Shown: positions 8,104-16,956, counted from the stretch's first letter. The stretch: 38,743 nucleotides of DNA from an uncultured Pelagibacteraceae bacterium (GCA_902598825.1 CACKDD010000008.1:1-38743), one strand, 5' to 3'. Notes: generated by a model not told the origin, from the sequence alone. Numbers and translations: made by a program.

Positions 8104-9530
8104 AAAATTTTTCTAAATATTTGATTTTATTCTTATTTATAATTCTTACAAATAATGCTCGCGCAGAATTTTTTGAAGATTTATCGAAAATTATTGAAAA
8201 TAACGAGAAAAGGCTTAGCTACGGTATTTCCGTAACAGATTTTAATATGGATGGAAATTATGAGTTTTTAGTTACAGGTTTTGGCTTTGCTAATTTAGCT
8301 TTATCTTATAAGGATGGAAAACTAAAGGATTTAAACCAACAAAAAATTTTTTCAGATGCATCAAAAAAAACTATAGGAGTTGCTGCTTGTGATATTGATA
8401 AAGATGGCTTTGAAGAAATCTACTTTTTAAATACCGATACATATAGTGGAGTTAAAAAATATTCAGACAGATTATTGGATATAAAAGATAATGATTATTT
8501 TGATTTATTTGAATTAGAAAAAAATAAAGAAAATCTAAATTTAACAGCAGGAAGATCTGTAGTTTGTGTAGATAGAAAGGGAGATGGTGAATATGGTATT
8601 TATGTTGCTAATTACGGAGGACCAACAAGATTTTATGAGATTGAAAATGAACTTATCAAAGATAAAGCTAAGAATTTAAATCTTGATAATATTACTGGCG
8701 GAAGAGCAGTTGTATCTGGACATATTTTGACAGAAAGAGCGGATATCTTTGCAGCTAATGAGAGAGGAGCAAATTTTCTTTTTAAAAATAATAATGGAAA
8801 GTTCGATGATGTTGCATTTGATTATAGATTAGATGATGCAATCCAAAATGGAAGGGGCACAGCTTTATCAGACATATATTATAGGGGTAGATTGGATATT
8901 TTAAGTGGTAATTGGCTCGGATATCACAGAGCTTGGGTTTTGGAAAATAATGAATTTAAAGACATTGGAAATAAAGATTTTGATAAACCCTCTAGAATAA
9001 GAACAATTATTTCTGCTGATTTTGATAACGATGGTTTTGATGAAGTTTTCATGAACAATATAGCAGAACCAAATAAGTTATTTCGCATTAAAGATAATGG
9101 AAAATTTGAACAGATAAATTTTAAGGTAGGACTCGAAGCTAATGGATATGGAACTGGAGCTGCAGTTGCTGATATTGATAATGATGGAGTTCTAGAGTTA
9201 CTTGTTGCACGTGGTGAAAGTAAAGAGCAACCACTTACTTTGTATAAGGCAACAGTTAACAAAGAAAGTAAATATTTAAGAATTAAACCACTTAACAAAC
9301 ATGGTGCACCAGCAAGAGGAGCCACTGTAACGCTAATAACTGATCAGAGAAAACATTCAAAAACTATTGACGCAGGATCTGGTTATTTATGTCAAATGGA
9401 GCCTGTGGCACATTATGGAATTAGAAAAAATGAAAAAAATTTTAATGTAGAGGTTAGATGGACAGATGGAAGTAAAGAAATGATTAATATCAAGAGGCTA
9501 AATCAAACAATTACTGTAAAACAAAAATGA
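8085..9530 (+). CDS. Secreted FG-GAP/VCBS-repeat protein with C-terminal ASPIC/UnbV domain (CRTAC1-like)
   Basis: I take the ATG at 8085 (481 residues), which yields a signal peptide of basic residues then [16 protein letters not shown]; a start at 8031 would overlap the DUF2256 gene heavily. The mature part has repeated calcium-binding-like blades: [33 protein letters not shown] and [11 protein letters not shown]. The end has the ASPIC/UnbV pattern: [25 protein letters not shown], then VEVRWTDGS. Such beta-propellers are extracellular and usually bind ligands or other proteins; no enzyme activity is evident. The stop overlaps the next start by 4 bp, coupling it to the Cys-rich protein. Confidence 0.88.
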   Translation: MFIKKIKNFSKYLILFLFIILTNNARAEFFEDLSKIIENNEKRLSYGISVTDFNMDGNYEFLVTGFGFANLALSYKDGKLKDLNQQKIFSDASKKTIGVAACDIDKDGFEEIYFLNTDTYSGVKKYSDRLLDIKDNDYFDLFELEKNKENLNLTAGRSVVCVDRKGDGEYGIYVANYGGPTRFYEIENELIKDKAKNLNLDNITGGRAVVSGHILTERADIFAANERGANFLFKNNNGKFDDVAFDYRLDDAIQNGRGTALSDIYYRGRLDILSGNWLGYHRAWVLENNEFKDIGNKDFDKPSRIRTIISADFDNDGFDEVFMNNIAEPNKLFRIKDNGKFEQINFKVGLEANGYGTGAAVADIDNDGVLELLVARGESKEQPLTLYKATVNKESKYLRIKPLNKHGAPARGATVTLITDQRKHSKTIDAGSGYLCQMEPVAHYGIRKNEKNFNVEVRWTDGSKEMINIKRLNQTITVKQK

Positions 9531-10216
9531 AAAAAATATTAAATATTTCTTTAATAGTGTTTGTAATATTATTTCAACTTAAGTCGTTTGCTGAGGAAAA
9601 AAACTATCATAAGGAGTTGATTACCGATTGGTCCAGAATATTTCCAGATAAAAATAGAAATGCTGCAGGACCGAAATTTTTTCAATACATAATAAATAAA
9701 AAAATTACCTATAAAGACTTTATAGAATTTAATAGATTATATTGTGCAGTTTCTGGATCTCTGATCGATCCAAACAGTGACTCAGAATTTTTATACATCA
9801 AAGAAAGTAAAACAAACAAAAAAATTTGTGGAAACTATTATAGGTGTTGTGTTCCATGTTCATGTGATTTAATGAAGTATTCTGAAGCTCAAAAAATGAA
9901 ATATAAATTTGAAGATGGTTTTAAAGAATTTTATGTTTTAACAATAAAGAATCCTTGTACTAAAAAAGATTTTCCCAATAGAGTAAACAAAGATTATTTT
10001 TGTGATGGTGAAAAAATAAATGAATCAGAGGTTTATAGTCTTAATGGTCGAATTGTAATAGGTTTACTGCACAATGGAAAAAATTGTGAAAAAGATGAAA
10101 TAGATTTCGTTAAAAGTCACCAAGTTACCGGTAGATATTGTGAACTTAGAAATAATACACCTTTAGAAAATTTAGATGCTGGCATGGGGGATATTTTTAT
10201 TAAACTTGCAAGATAA
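9527..10216 (+). CDS. Secreted cysteine-rich protein, family not recognised
   Basis: A 229-residue protein with a clear signal peptide (ILNISLIVFVILFQLKSFA, cleavage near residue 22). The mature part has ten Cys (about 73, 101, 107, 108, 111, 113, 144, 159, 187 and 205), including the dense cluster CCVPCSC. An even number in an exported protein suggests disulfides, or metal binding by the cluster. I do not recognise the family. It is translationally coupled (ATGA overlap) to the FG-GAP/ASPIC protein, which suggests the two work together outside the inner membrane. A small membrane protein follows 5 bp downstream. Confidence 0.8.
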   Translation: MKKILNISLIVFVILFQLKSFAEEKNYHKELITDWSRIFPDKNRNAAGPKFFQYIINKKITYKDFIEFNRLYCAVSGSLIDPNSDSEFLYIKESKTNKKICGNYYRCCVPCSCDLMKYSEAQKMKYKFEDGFKEFYVLTIKNPCTKKDFPNRVNKDYFCDGEKINESEVYSLNGRIVIGLLHNGKNCEKDEIDFVKSHQVTGRYCELRNNTPLENLDAGMGDIFIKLAR

Positions 10217-10221
10217 AAAAC

Positions 10222-10443
10222 ATGAATAATAAAATTTTTGAATGGGCAGGTGTTGTCACAGCAATATTATATTCATTATTTGTAGCTATGAATATTGGTA
10301 TAGAGTTCTTTGGTTTTTGTTTATTACTTATATCTGCAATTTTAATTGGAATTTGGGCTTATAGGGGTGGTCATAGAGGAATATTATTTTTACAATTCTT
10401 TTATGCAACAGCCGGAATTATCGGAATGTTTAGATGGTTTTAA
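10222..10443 (+). CDS. Small three-helix membrane protein, SemiSWEET/PnuC-like in outline
   Basis: A 73-residue protein made almost wholly of three hydrophobic helices: about residues 5-27, 28-47 and 52-71. The pattern W-G-V--L-------N-G-E--GF-LLL, then QFFYA---IIG-FRW, resembles small half-transporters of the SemiSWEET/PnuC type that are common in marine proteobacteria. This is a resemblance by eye and not a firm assignment. It is the last plus-strand gene of the photolyase block. Its TAA shares the bases TTAA with the stop of the convergent FAD protein. Confidence 0.7.
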   Translation: MNNKIFEWAGVVTAILYSLFVAMNIGIEFFGFCLLLISAILIGIWAYRGGHRGILFLQFFYATAGIIGMFRWF

Positions 10444-11582
10444 TTAAAAGTTGTAATTATTTTTGGAATATAATTTTTAAAATTAAAAAAACCTTTGTTA
10501 CAATATTGCCAAGAAAACTGATCTAATTTTCTATACAGAAATTCTATTTTTAAATTATTTGTATTTATAAAATCTAGGTTTTCACCAACTGTAGGATATA
10601 AACCATAAAAAGTTTCATTAATATTTTGTATCTCGCTCAAATCTATAATTTCAGTATTAATTGATTTTTCCTCTAATCTTTTTTTTTGATCTTCAATTAA
10701 TTGAGACTTAAATTTTATCAATTTTTCACTGAGCACTATGGTTCGATTTACATTTTTATTGGAAACTAAAAAAATCTTTTTAAATTTTTGATCTTTAAAA
10801 TCACTTATTTCAAAGGACAAATTATTCTCAAAAATAAGAAGATTTTTTTCTTCTAAATTTTGTGGACTGTTAAACTCCAATTTTGATGCAGCATAAGTCT
10901 TTTCGCTCGTTTTTGGAGGAACATTTTCATTAAGTTTGATATTACTAAACCTGTTATTAGTAAATTTTTTAATGTTCCATTCACTAGCCAGATAATTTTT
11001 TCCTTGTGTTTGAATTCCAGCAACCCACCTCCATCCTAAAGTATTGGATGCAGCATCTCCATCATAAAGATGTTTCATAAAAAACTCTGCACCTAGTTGC
11101 CAAGGCAAATCCAAAGTAAAAATCCAGATACTTGCAAACCACATCCTTGCGTGATTGTGTAAATAATTATTTTCTTTTAATTCTTTTATCCATTCATTAA
11201 AACACTCAATGTTTGTATTGCCCTCAATAGCATTTCTATAGTTTTGATTGTCTTTAAATTCTTCACGAATTTTTTTTAATTCATTTAAATAATCAGTCCA
11301 AACATTAGGTCTTAATTCTAACCAACCCTTCCAATATGTTCGCCATAAAACTTCTTGAATGAATTTTTCGTTCTTAGAGAATGAAAATTTGCTTAATGAT
11401 TTTTTGATTACTTCTAATTCCGATATAACCCCGTGAGTAATATAAGGTGAAAGGCACGAAATGTTTGATCTATTATCTGGACCATAATCAAAATTTCTTA
11501 ACTTAGAATATTCAAACAAATTTTGGTCTACAAATCGATTAAGATTTTCGATAGCCGAAGCTCTTGACGTACCAAAATTCAT
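10440..11582 (-). CDS. Photolyase-like FAD-binding protein with apparently permuted domain order
   Basis: A 380-residue protein. Residues 1-212 match the photolyase FAD-binding domain, which normally lies at the C-terminus: SRASAIENLNRFV, CLSPYITHGVIS (43-54), FIQEVLWRTYWKGW (74-87), LHNHARMWFASIWI (141-154), HLYDGDAASNTLGWRWVAG (171-189). Residues 246-375 look like the antenna-type alpha/beta domain that normally comes first: LLIFENNLSF, KKIFLVSN, a helix ending in EIIDL, FYGLYPTVGE, then KGFFNFKNYIP. It lacks this domain at the N-terminus, so the order is swapped. Likely a light-dependent DNA repair or signalling flavoprotein; substrate unknown. The permutation is my inference. Confidence 0.82.
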   Translation of the reverse strand: MNFGTSRASAIENLNRFVDQNLFEYSKLRNFDYGPDNRSNISCLSPYITHGVISELEVIKKSLSKFSFSKNEKFIQEVLWRTYWKGWLELRPNVWTDYLNELKKIREEFKDNQNYRNAIEGNTNIECFNEWIKELKENNYLHNHARMWFASIWIFTLDLPWQLGAEFFMKHLYDGDAASNTLGWRWVAGIQTQGKNYLASEWNIKKFTNNRFSNIKLNENVPPKTSEKTYAASKLEFNSPQNLEEKNLLIFENNLSFEISDFKDQKFKKIFLVSNKNVNRTIVLSEKLIKFKSQLIEDQKKRLEEKSINTEIIDLSEIQNINETFYGLYPTVGENLDFINTNNLKIEFLYRKLDQFSWQYCNKGFFNFKNYIPKIITTFN

Positions 11583-11587
11583 TAAGA

Positions 11588-11968
11588 TTATTTATTTTTT
11601 TTTCTTTTAAGACCTAATTTATCACTATGTCTTAATCTTAAGATAACAATCGCGCCAGCGATGAGAACTATAGCTACTGCCTCATAAACTAATGCTGTCG
11701 GATCCATTTCTTTTCCTTGAAGAATAATAAATCGTGCAAGTGCAGTGATTGCTATTAAAAGTGGTAAGGTAATGCTTATCGATTGTTGATCCCAAAAAAC
11801 TCTAACCATTGCCAATACTTCTAAGTAAAGAAACATTAAAAGTAAATCAGCTAAAGTTACTGACTTAGCAAGAAACATTTTATTCATTTCAATTCCAACC
11901 GCTATAACAGTGCTAATTAAAATGATTACCATTAAAACTAGTTGTAAATTTTTGGCAACTTTTTCCAT
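11588..11968 (-). CDS. PsiE family (phosphate-starvation-inducible) membrane protein
   Basis: A 126-residue protein with four hydrophobic segments. Family-like elements include DLLLMFLYLEVLAMVRVFW (about 41-59), the central LPLLIAITALARFIIL, and an amphipathic basic C-terminus (LRHSDKLGLKRKKNK). PsiE proteins are induced by phosphate limitation in enterobacteria and their mechanism is undefined. No Pho-box was sought or found upstream. The ATG overlaps the stop of the upstream membrane gene by one base, so the two are probably co-expressed. Confidence 0.8.
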   Translation of the reverse strand: MEKVAKNLQLVLMVIILISTVIAVGIEMNKMFLAKSVTLADLLLMFLYLEVLAMVRVFWDQQSISITLPLLIAITALARFIILQGKEMDPTALVYEAVAIVLIAGAIVILRLRHSDKLGLKRKKNK

Positions 11969-12426
11969 TACTTATCTTTACTAAATGGTAGCCATTTTTC
12001 AAACACTGATTTTGAAGAACCATCGTAAGGAATTGAATAAGAGTAGGGGTTAGGACTTGTTAATACTTCAATCCCTTTTGAAAAAACGAAGATAAACACA
12101 ACCACAAAAACAATAACCATTATTTTAAATGGATCAAAATTTTTTGTTTTGAAAACACTAGCAGAACTTTCTTCAGCTCTATGAAAATGTTTAAATGTCA
12201 TATAAACTGCAAATATTAATCCAACGTGGGCTACAAAAAGTCCTGCCCAACCAAATGCAAAAGTGGTATATGAAAATACATATAAACTAAAAACAGTAGT
12301 CCAAATAAAACTTAGGACTAACAGAATTTGTAATCTGACAGTCTTTGGAAGAGCTCTTAAATCATTTTTACTATCATCAAATAAAATATTTGCTGCTTCT
12401 TTCATCCAATTTTTAAATGATTCCAT
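11968..12426 (-). CDS. Membrane protein of unknown function
   Basis: A 152-residue protein. A soluble amphipathic N-terminus (ESFKNWMKEAANILFDDSKNDLR) precedes three hydrophobic segments at about residues 32-53, 56-77 and 100-122. A polar tail follows with NPYSYSIPYDGSSKSVFEKWLPF, probably facing the other side of the membrane. I do not recognise a family. It heads the minus-strand unit with PsiE, overlapping it by one base. The upstream gap to argG is only 57 bp and shows no clear promoter. Confidence 0.72.
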   Translation of the reverse strand: MESFKNWMKEAANILFDDSKNDLRALPKTVRLQILLVLSFIWTTVFSLYVFSYTTFAFGWAGLFVAHVGLIFAVYMTFKHFHRAEESSASVFKTKNFDPFKIMVIVFVVVFIFVFSKGIEVLTSPNPYSYSIPYDGSSKSVFEKWLPFSKDK

Positions 12427-12483
12427 AGTAACAAGATATATTTTCTAACAAATTAAACAAATGTTAAATTGACCTAAAAATTA

Positions 12484-13671
12484 TTAAGAACGTAGTTTTT
12501 TCTTATGAAAATTAATAAATTTTTCAACATTAGATTTATTGAATGTTTTATTTTCTTCAAAAGAAACTTTTTTTAATGAGTATGCAGAACTTTTAGTTTG
12601 TCTAGAAATTATAGTAATATTTCCTTTATAAAGTTTAAGTTTAACACTCCCATTAACTTTATTTTTTTTTAAATCGACAATTTTCTGAAGTTTAAATCTT
12701 TCTTTTGAATACCAATAACCATTATAGATAAGCTCAGCATATCTTGGCATTATATTTTCCTTTTTATGCATTGTTTCTTTATCTAAAGTAACAGACTCGA
12801 TTGCTCTATGAGCATGAATTAACAAAGTTCCTCCAGGAGTTTCATAAACTCCTCTTGACTTAATTCCTAAAAATCTATTTTCAACAAGATCAACTCTCCC
12901 TACTCCATTTTTTCCAGCTAATTGATTAAGCTTTTTAAGCAACTTTGCTGGAGTTAATTTTTTTCCATTAACCCCCATTGGATCTCCGTTTCTAAAATTA
13001 ATTGAAACAAATGTTGGTTTATTCGGTGCTTTTTCTGGTGAAACAGTTCTTTGAAAAATCAATTCTGGTGCAGAGTTTTTTGGATTTTCTAAAACCTTAC
13101 CTTCAGTTGAAGTATGAAATAAATTATCATCAACTGAAAAAGGTGGAGCACCTTTTTTATCTTTTGGAATAGAGATTTTATTTTTTTTTGCATAATCTAT
13201 TAAGTCTGTTCTTGATTTTAATTTCCATATTCTCCACGGAGCAATTATTTTTATTTTTGGACCAAAGTAATGATAGCCAAGTTCAAATCTAACTTGATCA
13301 TTTCCCTTTCCAGTTGATCCGTGTGATACAGCATATGCTTTGTATTTTTTTGCAACTTTTATTTGATCTTTTGCAATAAGTGGTCTCGCTATTGAAGTTC
13401 CCAACAAGTAAACTCCCTCATATACCGCATGACCTCTTAACATCGGGAAAACATAATCTTTTATAAATATATTCTTTAGATCCTTTATTATTATATTTTT
13501 AACTCCAAGTTTTTTAGCATTTGAAATAATTTTTTTTTTATCAATTTCTTGACCAATATCTGCGGTATAACAAATTACTTCTGCATTATAATTTTCTTGA
13601 AGCCATTTAAGGATTATGGATGTATCTAAGCCACCAGAATAAGCTAATACAATTCTTTTTTTTGATTTCAT
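12484..13671 (-). CDS. argG: Argininosuccinate synthase
   Basis: ArgG joins citrulline and aspartate with ATP, the penultimate step of arginine synthesis, in the cytoplasm. Length is 395 residues, close to the family norm. The ATP-binding PP-motif AYSGGLDTSI is at residues 9-18. HGSTGKGNDQVRFE (about 117-130) binds aspartate and citrulline. APWRIWKLKSR and EGKVLENP are further conserved blocks. All key motifs are intact. It lies 3 bp downstream of the IalB gene on the same strand, an unusual partner for an arginine gene, which suggests shared transcription without a shared pathway. Confidence 0.96.
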   Translation of the reverse strand: MKSKKRIVLAYSGGLDTSIILKWLQENYNAEVICYTADIGQEIDKKKIISNAKKLGVKNIIIKDLKNIFIKDYVFPMLRGHAVYEGVYLLGTSIARPLIAKDQIKVAKKYKAYAVSHGSTGKGNDQVRFELGYHYFGPKIKIIAPWRIWKLKSRTDLIDYAKKNKISIPKDKKGAPPFSVDDNLFHTSTEGKVLENPKNSAPELIFQRTVSPEKAPNKPTFVSINFRNGDPMGVNGKKLTPAKLLKKLNQLAGKNGVGRVDLVENRFLGIKSRGVYETPGGTLLIHAHRAIESVTLDKETMHKKENIMPRYAELIYNGYWYSKERFKLQKIVDLKKNKVNGSVKLKLYKGNITIISRQTKSSAYSLKKVSFEENKTFNKSNVEKFINFHKKKLRS

Positions 13672-13674
13672 TTA

Positions 13675-14187
13675 TTAACTGCAAGCTTTTTTTGCAGTAT
13701 TATAAGCTTTTGTAAATCCTAACAATGAATAGTGATCTATAGTTTGAGATCCTTTTTTATTATATCCCGCTACCATTATTCTTGATCCTTTTTTCATTAC
13801 TTTGACCATAATATTTTCTTTTTTATTACTAGTCATCCAAGCAAAACCTTGCTGCTTTATATCAAATTTAAATTTATTATTTCCTGAAGTTGCTAAGACT
13901 GTATTATTCTTATTAAATTCGTACCCTGCAGTTGCACTTATTTCATTAGAAATTTTTTCTCCAGGTCTAAAAGTTACAAATAATCTAGCATCTCTTTTAT
14001 TTTTTTTGGGTGCTTGTAAAACTGGAATTGATTGAGCAAAACATACCTTACCAGATACTTCAGTCATTACCATTACTTCCCAATCCTTGTATTTTCCAAC
14101 TTTTTTTAAATCTTCTGCAAAAGTTTTTGAGATACCGGAAATTAAAACTATAAAAGAAAATAATAAAATTTTTTTAATTATGGGCAT
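13675..14187 (-). CDS. Invasion-associated locus B (IalB) family periplasmic protein
   Basis: A 170-residue exported protein. The signal peptide spans about residues 1-24 (KKILLFSFIVLISGISKTFA). The mature start KKVGKYKDWEVMV is the typical IalB opening ('F--W-V-C'), followed by VCFAQSIP and RLFVTFRPGE. The end contains FTKAYNTAKKACS with a terminal Cys likely to pair with the one in VCFAQ. IalB proteins are common in alphaproteobacteria including free-living ones, so the name does not imply virulence. Function is unknown. It overlaps the upstream aldo/keto reductase gene by 10 bp. Confidence 0.85.
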   Translation of the reverse strand: MPIIKKILLFSFIVLISGISKTFAEDLKKVGKYKDWEVMVMTEVSGKVCFAQSIPVLQAPKKNKRDARLFVTFRPGEKISNEISATAGYEFNKNNTVLATSGNNKFKFDIKQQGFAWMTSNKKENIMVKVMKKGSRIMVAGYNKKGSQTIDHYSLLGFTKAYNTAKKACS

Positions 14188-15218
14188 GGGTTTGGATATT
14201 TTTTTTGAATTTTGTTAATCTCATTAATAATTTCGTTTGTTAGACTTACATTTACACTTTCTATGTTTGTTTTCAACTGTTCCATTGTTGTTGCACCTAT
14301 GATTACACTTGTTACAAAAGGCTGGATTTCACAAAATTTTAATGACATTTGAGTAAAATCAATATCAAATTTTTTTGATATTTCATAATATTCTTCTATA
14401 GCATTTTGACCATTTTCATTTTTATATCTCGTAAAATCTTTAAATAATTTCATCCTTGATTTATCAGGAAGATTATTATTTCTATATTTTCCTGTTAGGT
14501 ATCCAAATGCTAGCGGTGAGTATGCTAATAACCCACTTTTTTCTCTTACTGATATTTCAGCCAATCCAACCTCGTAAGATCTATTGAGTAAATTATAAGG
14601 ATTTTGAACCGACATCATTTTTGGAAGCTTTTTTAATTTTGATAGTTCCAGAAATTTAGACAAGCCCCAAGCAGTTTCATTAGATAAACCTATATATCTA
14701 ATTTTACCCTCACTAATAAATTTATCTAAACTTTCTAGAATTTCCTCAAAAGGTGTCCAATCATTATCTTTTTCGTCATGCTCATATCCGTGCATGCCAA
14801 AAAAATTTGTGTTTCTCTCTGGCCAATGCAGTTGGTATAAATCTATGTGATCAGTCTTTAATCTTTTTAAACTTTCCTCTAAAGCTTGGGTGATTTTTTT
14901 TTTTCCAAAATTGTATCCACCCCCTCTAATGTACTTATTAGAAGTGTTTCCACAAACTTTAGTTGCAAGTATAATTTTATCTCTCTTTTTTGTTTTCTGA
15001 AACCAATTTCCAATTATTCTCTCAGTTTCTCCATATGTTTCCTCTCTCATCGGAATAGAATAAATTTCAGCTGTATCCCAAAAATTTACACCTTTGTCTA
15101 AAGCGTAATCCATCTGTTCAAAACCCTCGTCTTGAGTGTTTTGCTCTCCCCAAGTCATTGTACCGAGACAAATTGTACTTACGTCAAGATTAGTATTTCC
15201 TAATTTTTTGTAATTCAT
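14178..15218 (-). CDS. Aldo/keto reductase (Tas-like)
   Basis: A 346-residue TIM-barrel NADPH-dependent oxidoreductase of the Tas/YghZ type. It begins with KLGNTNLDVSTICLGTMTWGEQNT, a standard AKR start. The catalytic tetrad is visible: Asp and Tyr in DTAEIYS (about 48-54), Lys in ILATKVCG and His in YQLHWPER. YIGLSNETAWGL and SVIIGATTMEQL are conserved NADP-binding elements near the C-terminus. The substrate is unknown; Tas-type members act on aldehydes or ketones. It is the first gene of the minus-strand run to argG, with the 82 bp gap to the divergent BI-1 gene as its only promoter space. Confidence 0.9.
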   Translation of the reverse strand: MNYKKLGNTNLDVSTICLGTMTWGEQNTQDEGFEQMDYALDKGVNFWDTAEIYSIPMREETYGETERIIGNWFQKTKKRDKIILATKVCGNTSNKYIRGGGYNFGKKKITQALEESLKRLKTDHIDLYQLHWPERNTNFFGMHGYEHDEKDNDWTPFEEILESLDKFISEGKIRYIGLSNETAWGLSKFLELSKLKKLPKMMSVQNPYNLLNRSYEVGLAEISVREKSGLLAYSPLAFGYLTGKYRNNNLPDKSRMKLFKDFTRYKNENGQNAIEEYYEISKKFDIDFTQMSLKFCEIQPFVTSVIIGATTMEQLKTNIESVNVSLTNEIINEINKIQKKYPNPCP

Positions 15219-15263
15219 TGAGGTTTTTTAGTGTTAATTTTTTTATTAATCTTTTAAGGCATC

Positions 15264-15291
15264 TTGAATAATTAGTAAAAGACTATATATT
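15264..15291 (+). promoter_or_regulatory. Possible sigma70-type promoter for the BI-1 family gene
   Basis: TTGAAT (15264-15269, reading through the TCTTGAATA segment) and TATATT (15286-15291) are separated by 16 bp, in the 82 bp divergent gap between the aldo/keto reductase and BI-1 genes. The -10 ends 9 bp before the ATG, so the leader would be only a few bases. Prediction by eye in AT-rich sequence. Confidence 0.3.
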
Positions 15292-15300
15292 TCTCTCATC

Positions 15301-16062
15301 ATGGAATTTGATAAAAAAGGCATTTTAGGAAGAGCTAAAGCAGCTCAACAATCAACAGTAGTGATGGATGAAGGCCTAAGAGCCTACATGCTTAAAGTTT
15401 ACAACTATATGGCAACAGGAATATTGTTAACTGGTATAGTGGCTCTTTTAACATTTAAAATGTCAGTCGTTACAAATGATGCTGGATCTATTGTGGGTTT
15501 AACTCAAATGGGAAATGCAATTTATATGTCTGGGCTTAAATGGCTTGTGATGTTGGCACCTCTAGGAATTGTTTTTTATATGAGTTTTGGAATAAATAAA
15601 ATGAGTGCATCAAAAGCTCAAACAACTTTTTGGGTTTTTGCAGCATTAATGGGTTTATCTCTTTCTTCAATTTTATTGGTTTATACCGGTATGAGTGTGA
15701 CTAGAGTTTTCTTTATTTGCTCAGCTACTTTTGGAGCAATGAGCATATACGGTTACACGACTAAAAGAGATCTAACCAAATTAGGATCTTTTTTAATAAT
15801 GGGATTAATTGGAATTATTATTGCCTCATTAGTTAACATTTTCATGAAATCATCGATGATGTATTTCGTAATTTCGGTTTTAGGAGTTTTAATTTTTGTC
15901 GGACTTACTGCGTACGATACTCAAAAAATTAAAAATATGTATGCAGCAAGTGATACAGGTGAAATTATTGGTAAAAAAGCTGTAATGGGAGCGTTAACTC
16001 TTTATCTAGATTTCATTAACCTATTTATTATGCTTCTAAGACTTTTTGGTCAAAGAAGATAA
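15301..16062 (+). CDS. Bax inhibitor-1 / YccA family membrane protein
   Basis: A 253-residue protein with about seven hydrophobic helices after a soluble N-terminus (residues 1-28). Conserved elements: MLKVYNYMATGILLTG in the first helix, the central GLSLSSILLVYTG, SIYGYTTKRDLTKLGSFL (about 141-158), then FVGLTAYDTQKIKNMY and GALTLYLDFINLFIMLLRL at the end. The Asp pair in the last helices matches the calcium/pH-sensing site of BI-1 homologues. Bacterial YccA-type members interact with FtsH in E. coli; here the role is inferred. The stop is separated by 2 bp from that of the convergent DUF2794 gene. Confidence 0.92.
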   Translation: MEFDKKGILGRAKAAQQSTVVMDEGLRAYMLKVYNYMATGILLTGIVALLTFKMSVVTNDAGSIVGLTQMGNAIYMSGLKWLVMLAPLGIVFYMSFGINKMSASKAQTTFWVFAALMGLSLSSILLVYTGMSVTRVFFICSATFGAMSIYGYTTKRDLTKLGSFLIMGLIGIIIASLVNIFMKSSMMYFVISVLGVLIFVGLTAYDTQKIKNMYAASDTGEIIGKKAVMGALTLYLDFINLFIMLLRLFGQRR

Positions 16063-16064
16063 TA

Positions 16065-16412
16065 TTATTTTTGAAGTTTTTTCCAATTAGTATTTTTTAA
16101 AAGTATATTTAAATCAAAGGAATTTTTTAATATTTTCCCATTTGTATCTGTTATCAAATATTTTAGATTTTTATTCTTGGGTCTAAAATTTTTACATATT
16201 TTATAAAGTGCATTTTCAGCCGCATTTTTAAAAACACTAAAACCTACTTGTTTACTTGATATATTAAGTCCATAATCTTTCCAAGAACCTTCAGAGACCA
16301 TTTTTGCATATAAATCCAAAATAATTTTTAATTCATCTTTTTCAAAAAAATGTTTATCTTCTAGTCTTTTGTCATTAACATTGTTTACTACTAATCGTAA
16401 ATTATTATTCAT
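16065..16412 (-). CDS. DUF2794 domain-containing protein
   Basis: A 115-residue soluble protein matching the alphaproteobacterial DUF2794 pattern. FFEKDELKIILDLYAKMVSEGSWKDYG (about 22-48) corresponds to the usual 'F-R-EL--IL-LYGRMVA-GEWRDYA'. Then come VGFSVFKNAAENALYKI and a short segment ending in the GKILKNSFDLNILL helix. Function is unknown. The gene starts 8 bp inside the end of yciB on the same strand, so the two are probably translated from one message. This pairing may hint at a shared envelope role, which is speculative. Confidence 0.83.
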   Translation of the reverse strand: MNNNLRLVVNNVNDKRLEDKHFFEKDELKIILDLYAKMVSEGSWKDYGLNISSKQVGFSVFKNAAENALYKICKNFRPKNKNLKYLITDTNGKILKNSFDLNILLKNTNWKKLQK

Positions 16413-16956
16413 TTGTTTTATACTTGTTTATTAATCCTATTTGGAATCCTGTAAAAATGAAAGTTATAGGTAATAAACCCCAAACTTTAAAATTTACCCA
16501 AAATTCTTCAGATTGAGTTCTCCATACCAATTCATTTAATATTGCGAGACCAAAGAAGAAATATATCCATCTTTTGTTTAAAATTTCCCAACCCTCATTA
16601 GTTAAAGAAATTGATTTTCCCATCAGTTTTTTGAGCACTGGTTCATTCGTAAAATATTTTCCAAATATTAAAGCCAGGCCAAATAAAATATTTATAATAG
16701 TAGGCTTAATATAAATAAAAACTGGATTATCAAAATAAATTGTCAATCCTCCAAAAAAAGTAATTAAAACTCCACTCAACAATGGAACTTTTGGTATTCT
16801 TTTTTCTAAAAACCACATCACGGTTAATGCTATAATTGTCGCAATTATAAATGGAGGAATAGCTATTTTTAAATCTTTTCCACTATCGTAGTAGTAGTAA
16901 AAAAAAATTACTAATGGGCCAAAATCGGTAAGAAGCTTCAAAAAAGATTTATTCAC
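16405..16956 (-). CDS. yciB: Inner-membrane septation protein A family (YciB/IspZ)
   Basis: A 183-residue protein with five to six hydrophobic helices. It begins with FLKLLTDFGPLVIFFYYYYDSG, a standard YciB opening ('LLLD-GPLLLFF--Y---G'). Other matches are FLEKRIPKVPLLSGVLITFFGGLTIYF (about 50-76), the TIINILFGLALIFGKYF segment and WEILNKRWIYFFFGLAILNE--WR. The family is required for normal septation and intracellular spread in Shigella and acts at the cell envelope. The gene precedes DUF2794 with an 8 bp overlap and is divergent from hspQ. Confidence 0.9.
   Translation of the reverse strand: MNKSFLKLLTDFGPLVIFFYYYYDSGKDLKIAIPPFIIATIIALTVMWFLEKRIPKVPLLSGVLITFFGGLTIYFDNPVFIYIKPTIINILFGLALIFGKYFTNEPVLKKLMGKSISLTNEGWEILNKRWIYFFFGLAILNELVWRTQSEEFWVNFKVWGLLPITFIFTGFQIGLINKYKTNE

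Noticed and set aside
10222..10443. Firm assignment of the 73-residue membrane protein as a sugar transporter
   Set aside because: The SemiSWEET/PnuC resemblance is only in hydrophobic pattern and a few residues, so it stays a hypothesis.
13802..14035. Plus-strand frame antisense to the IalB gene
   Set aside because: The minus-strand frame has a signal peptide and family motifs; the plus-strand frame has no start signal or family features.
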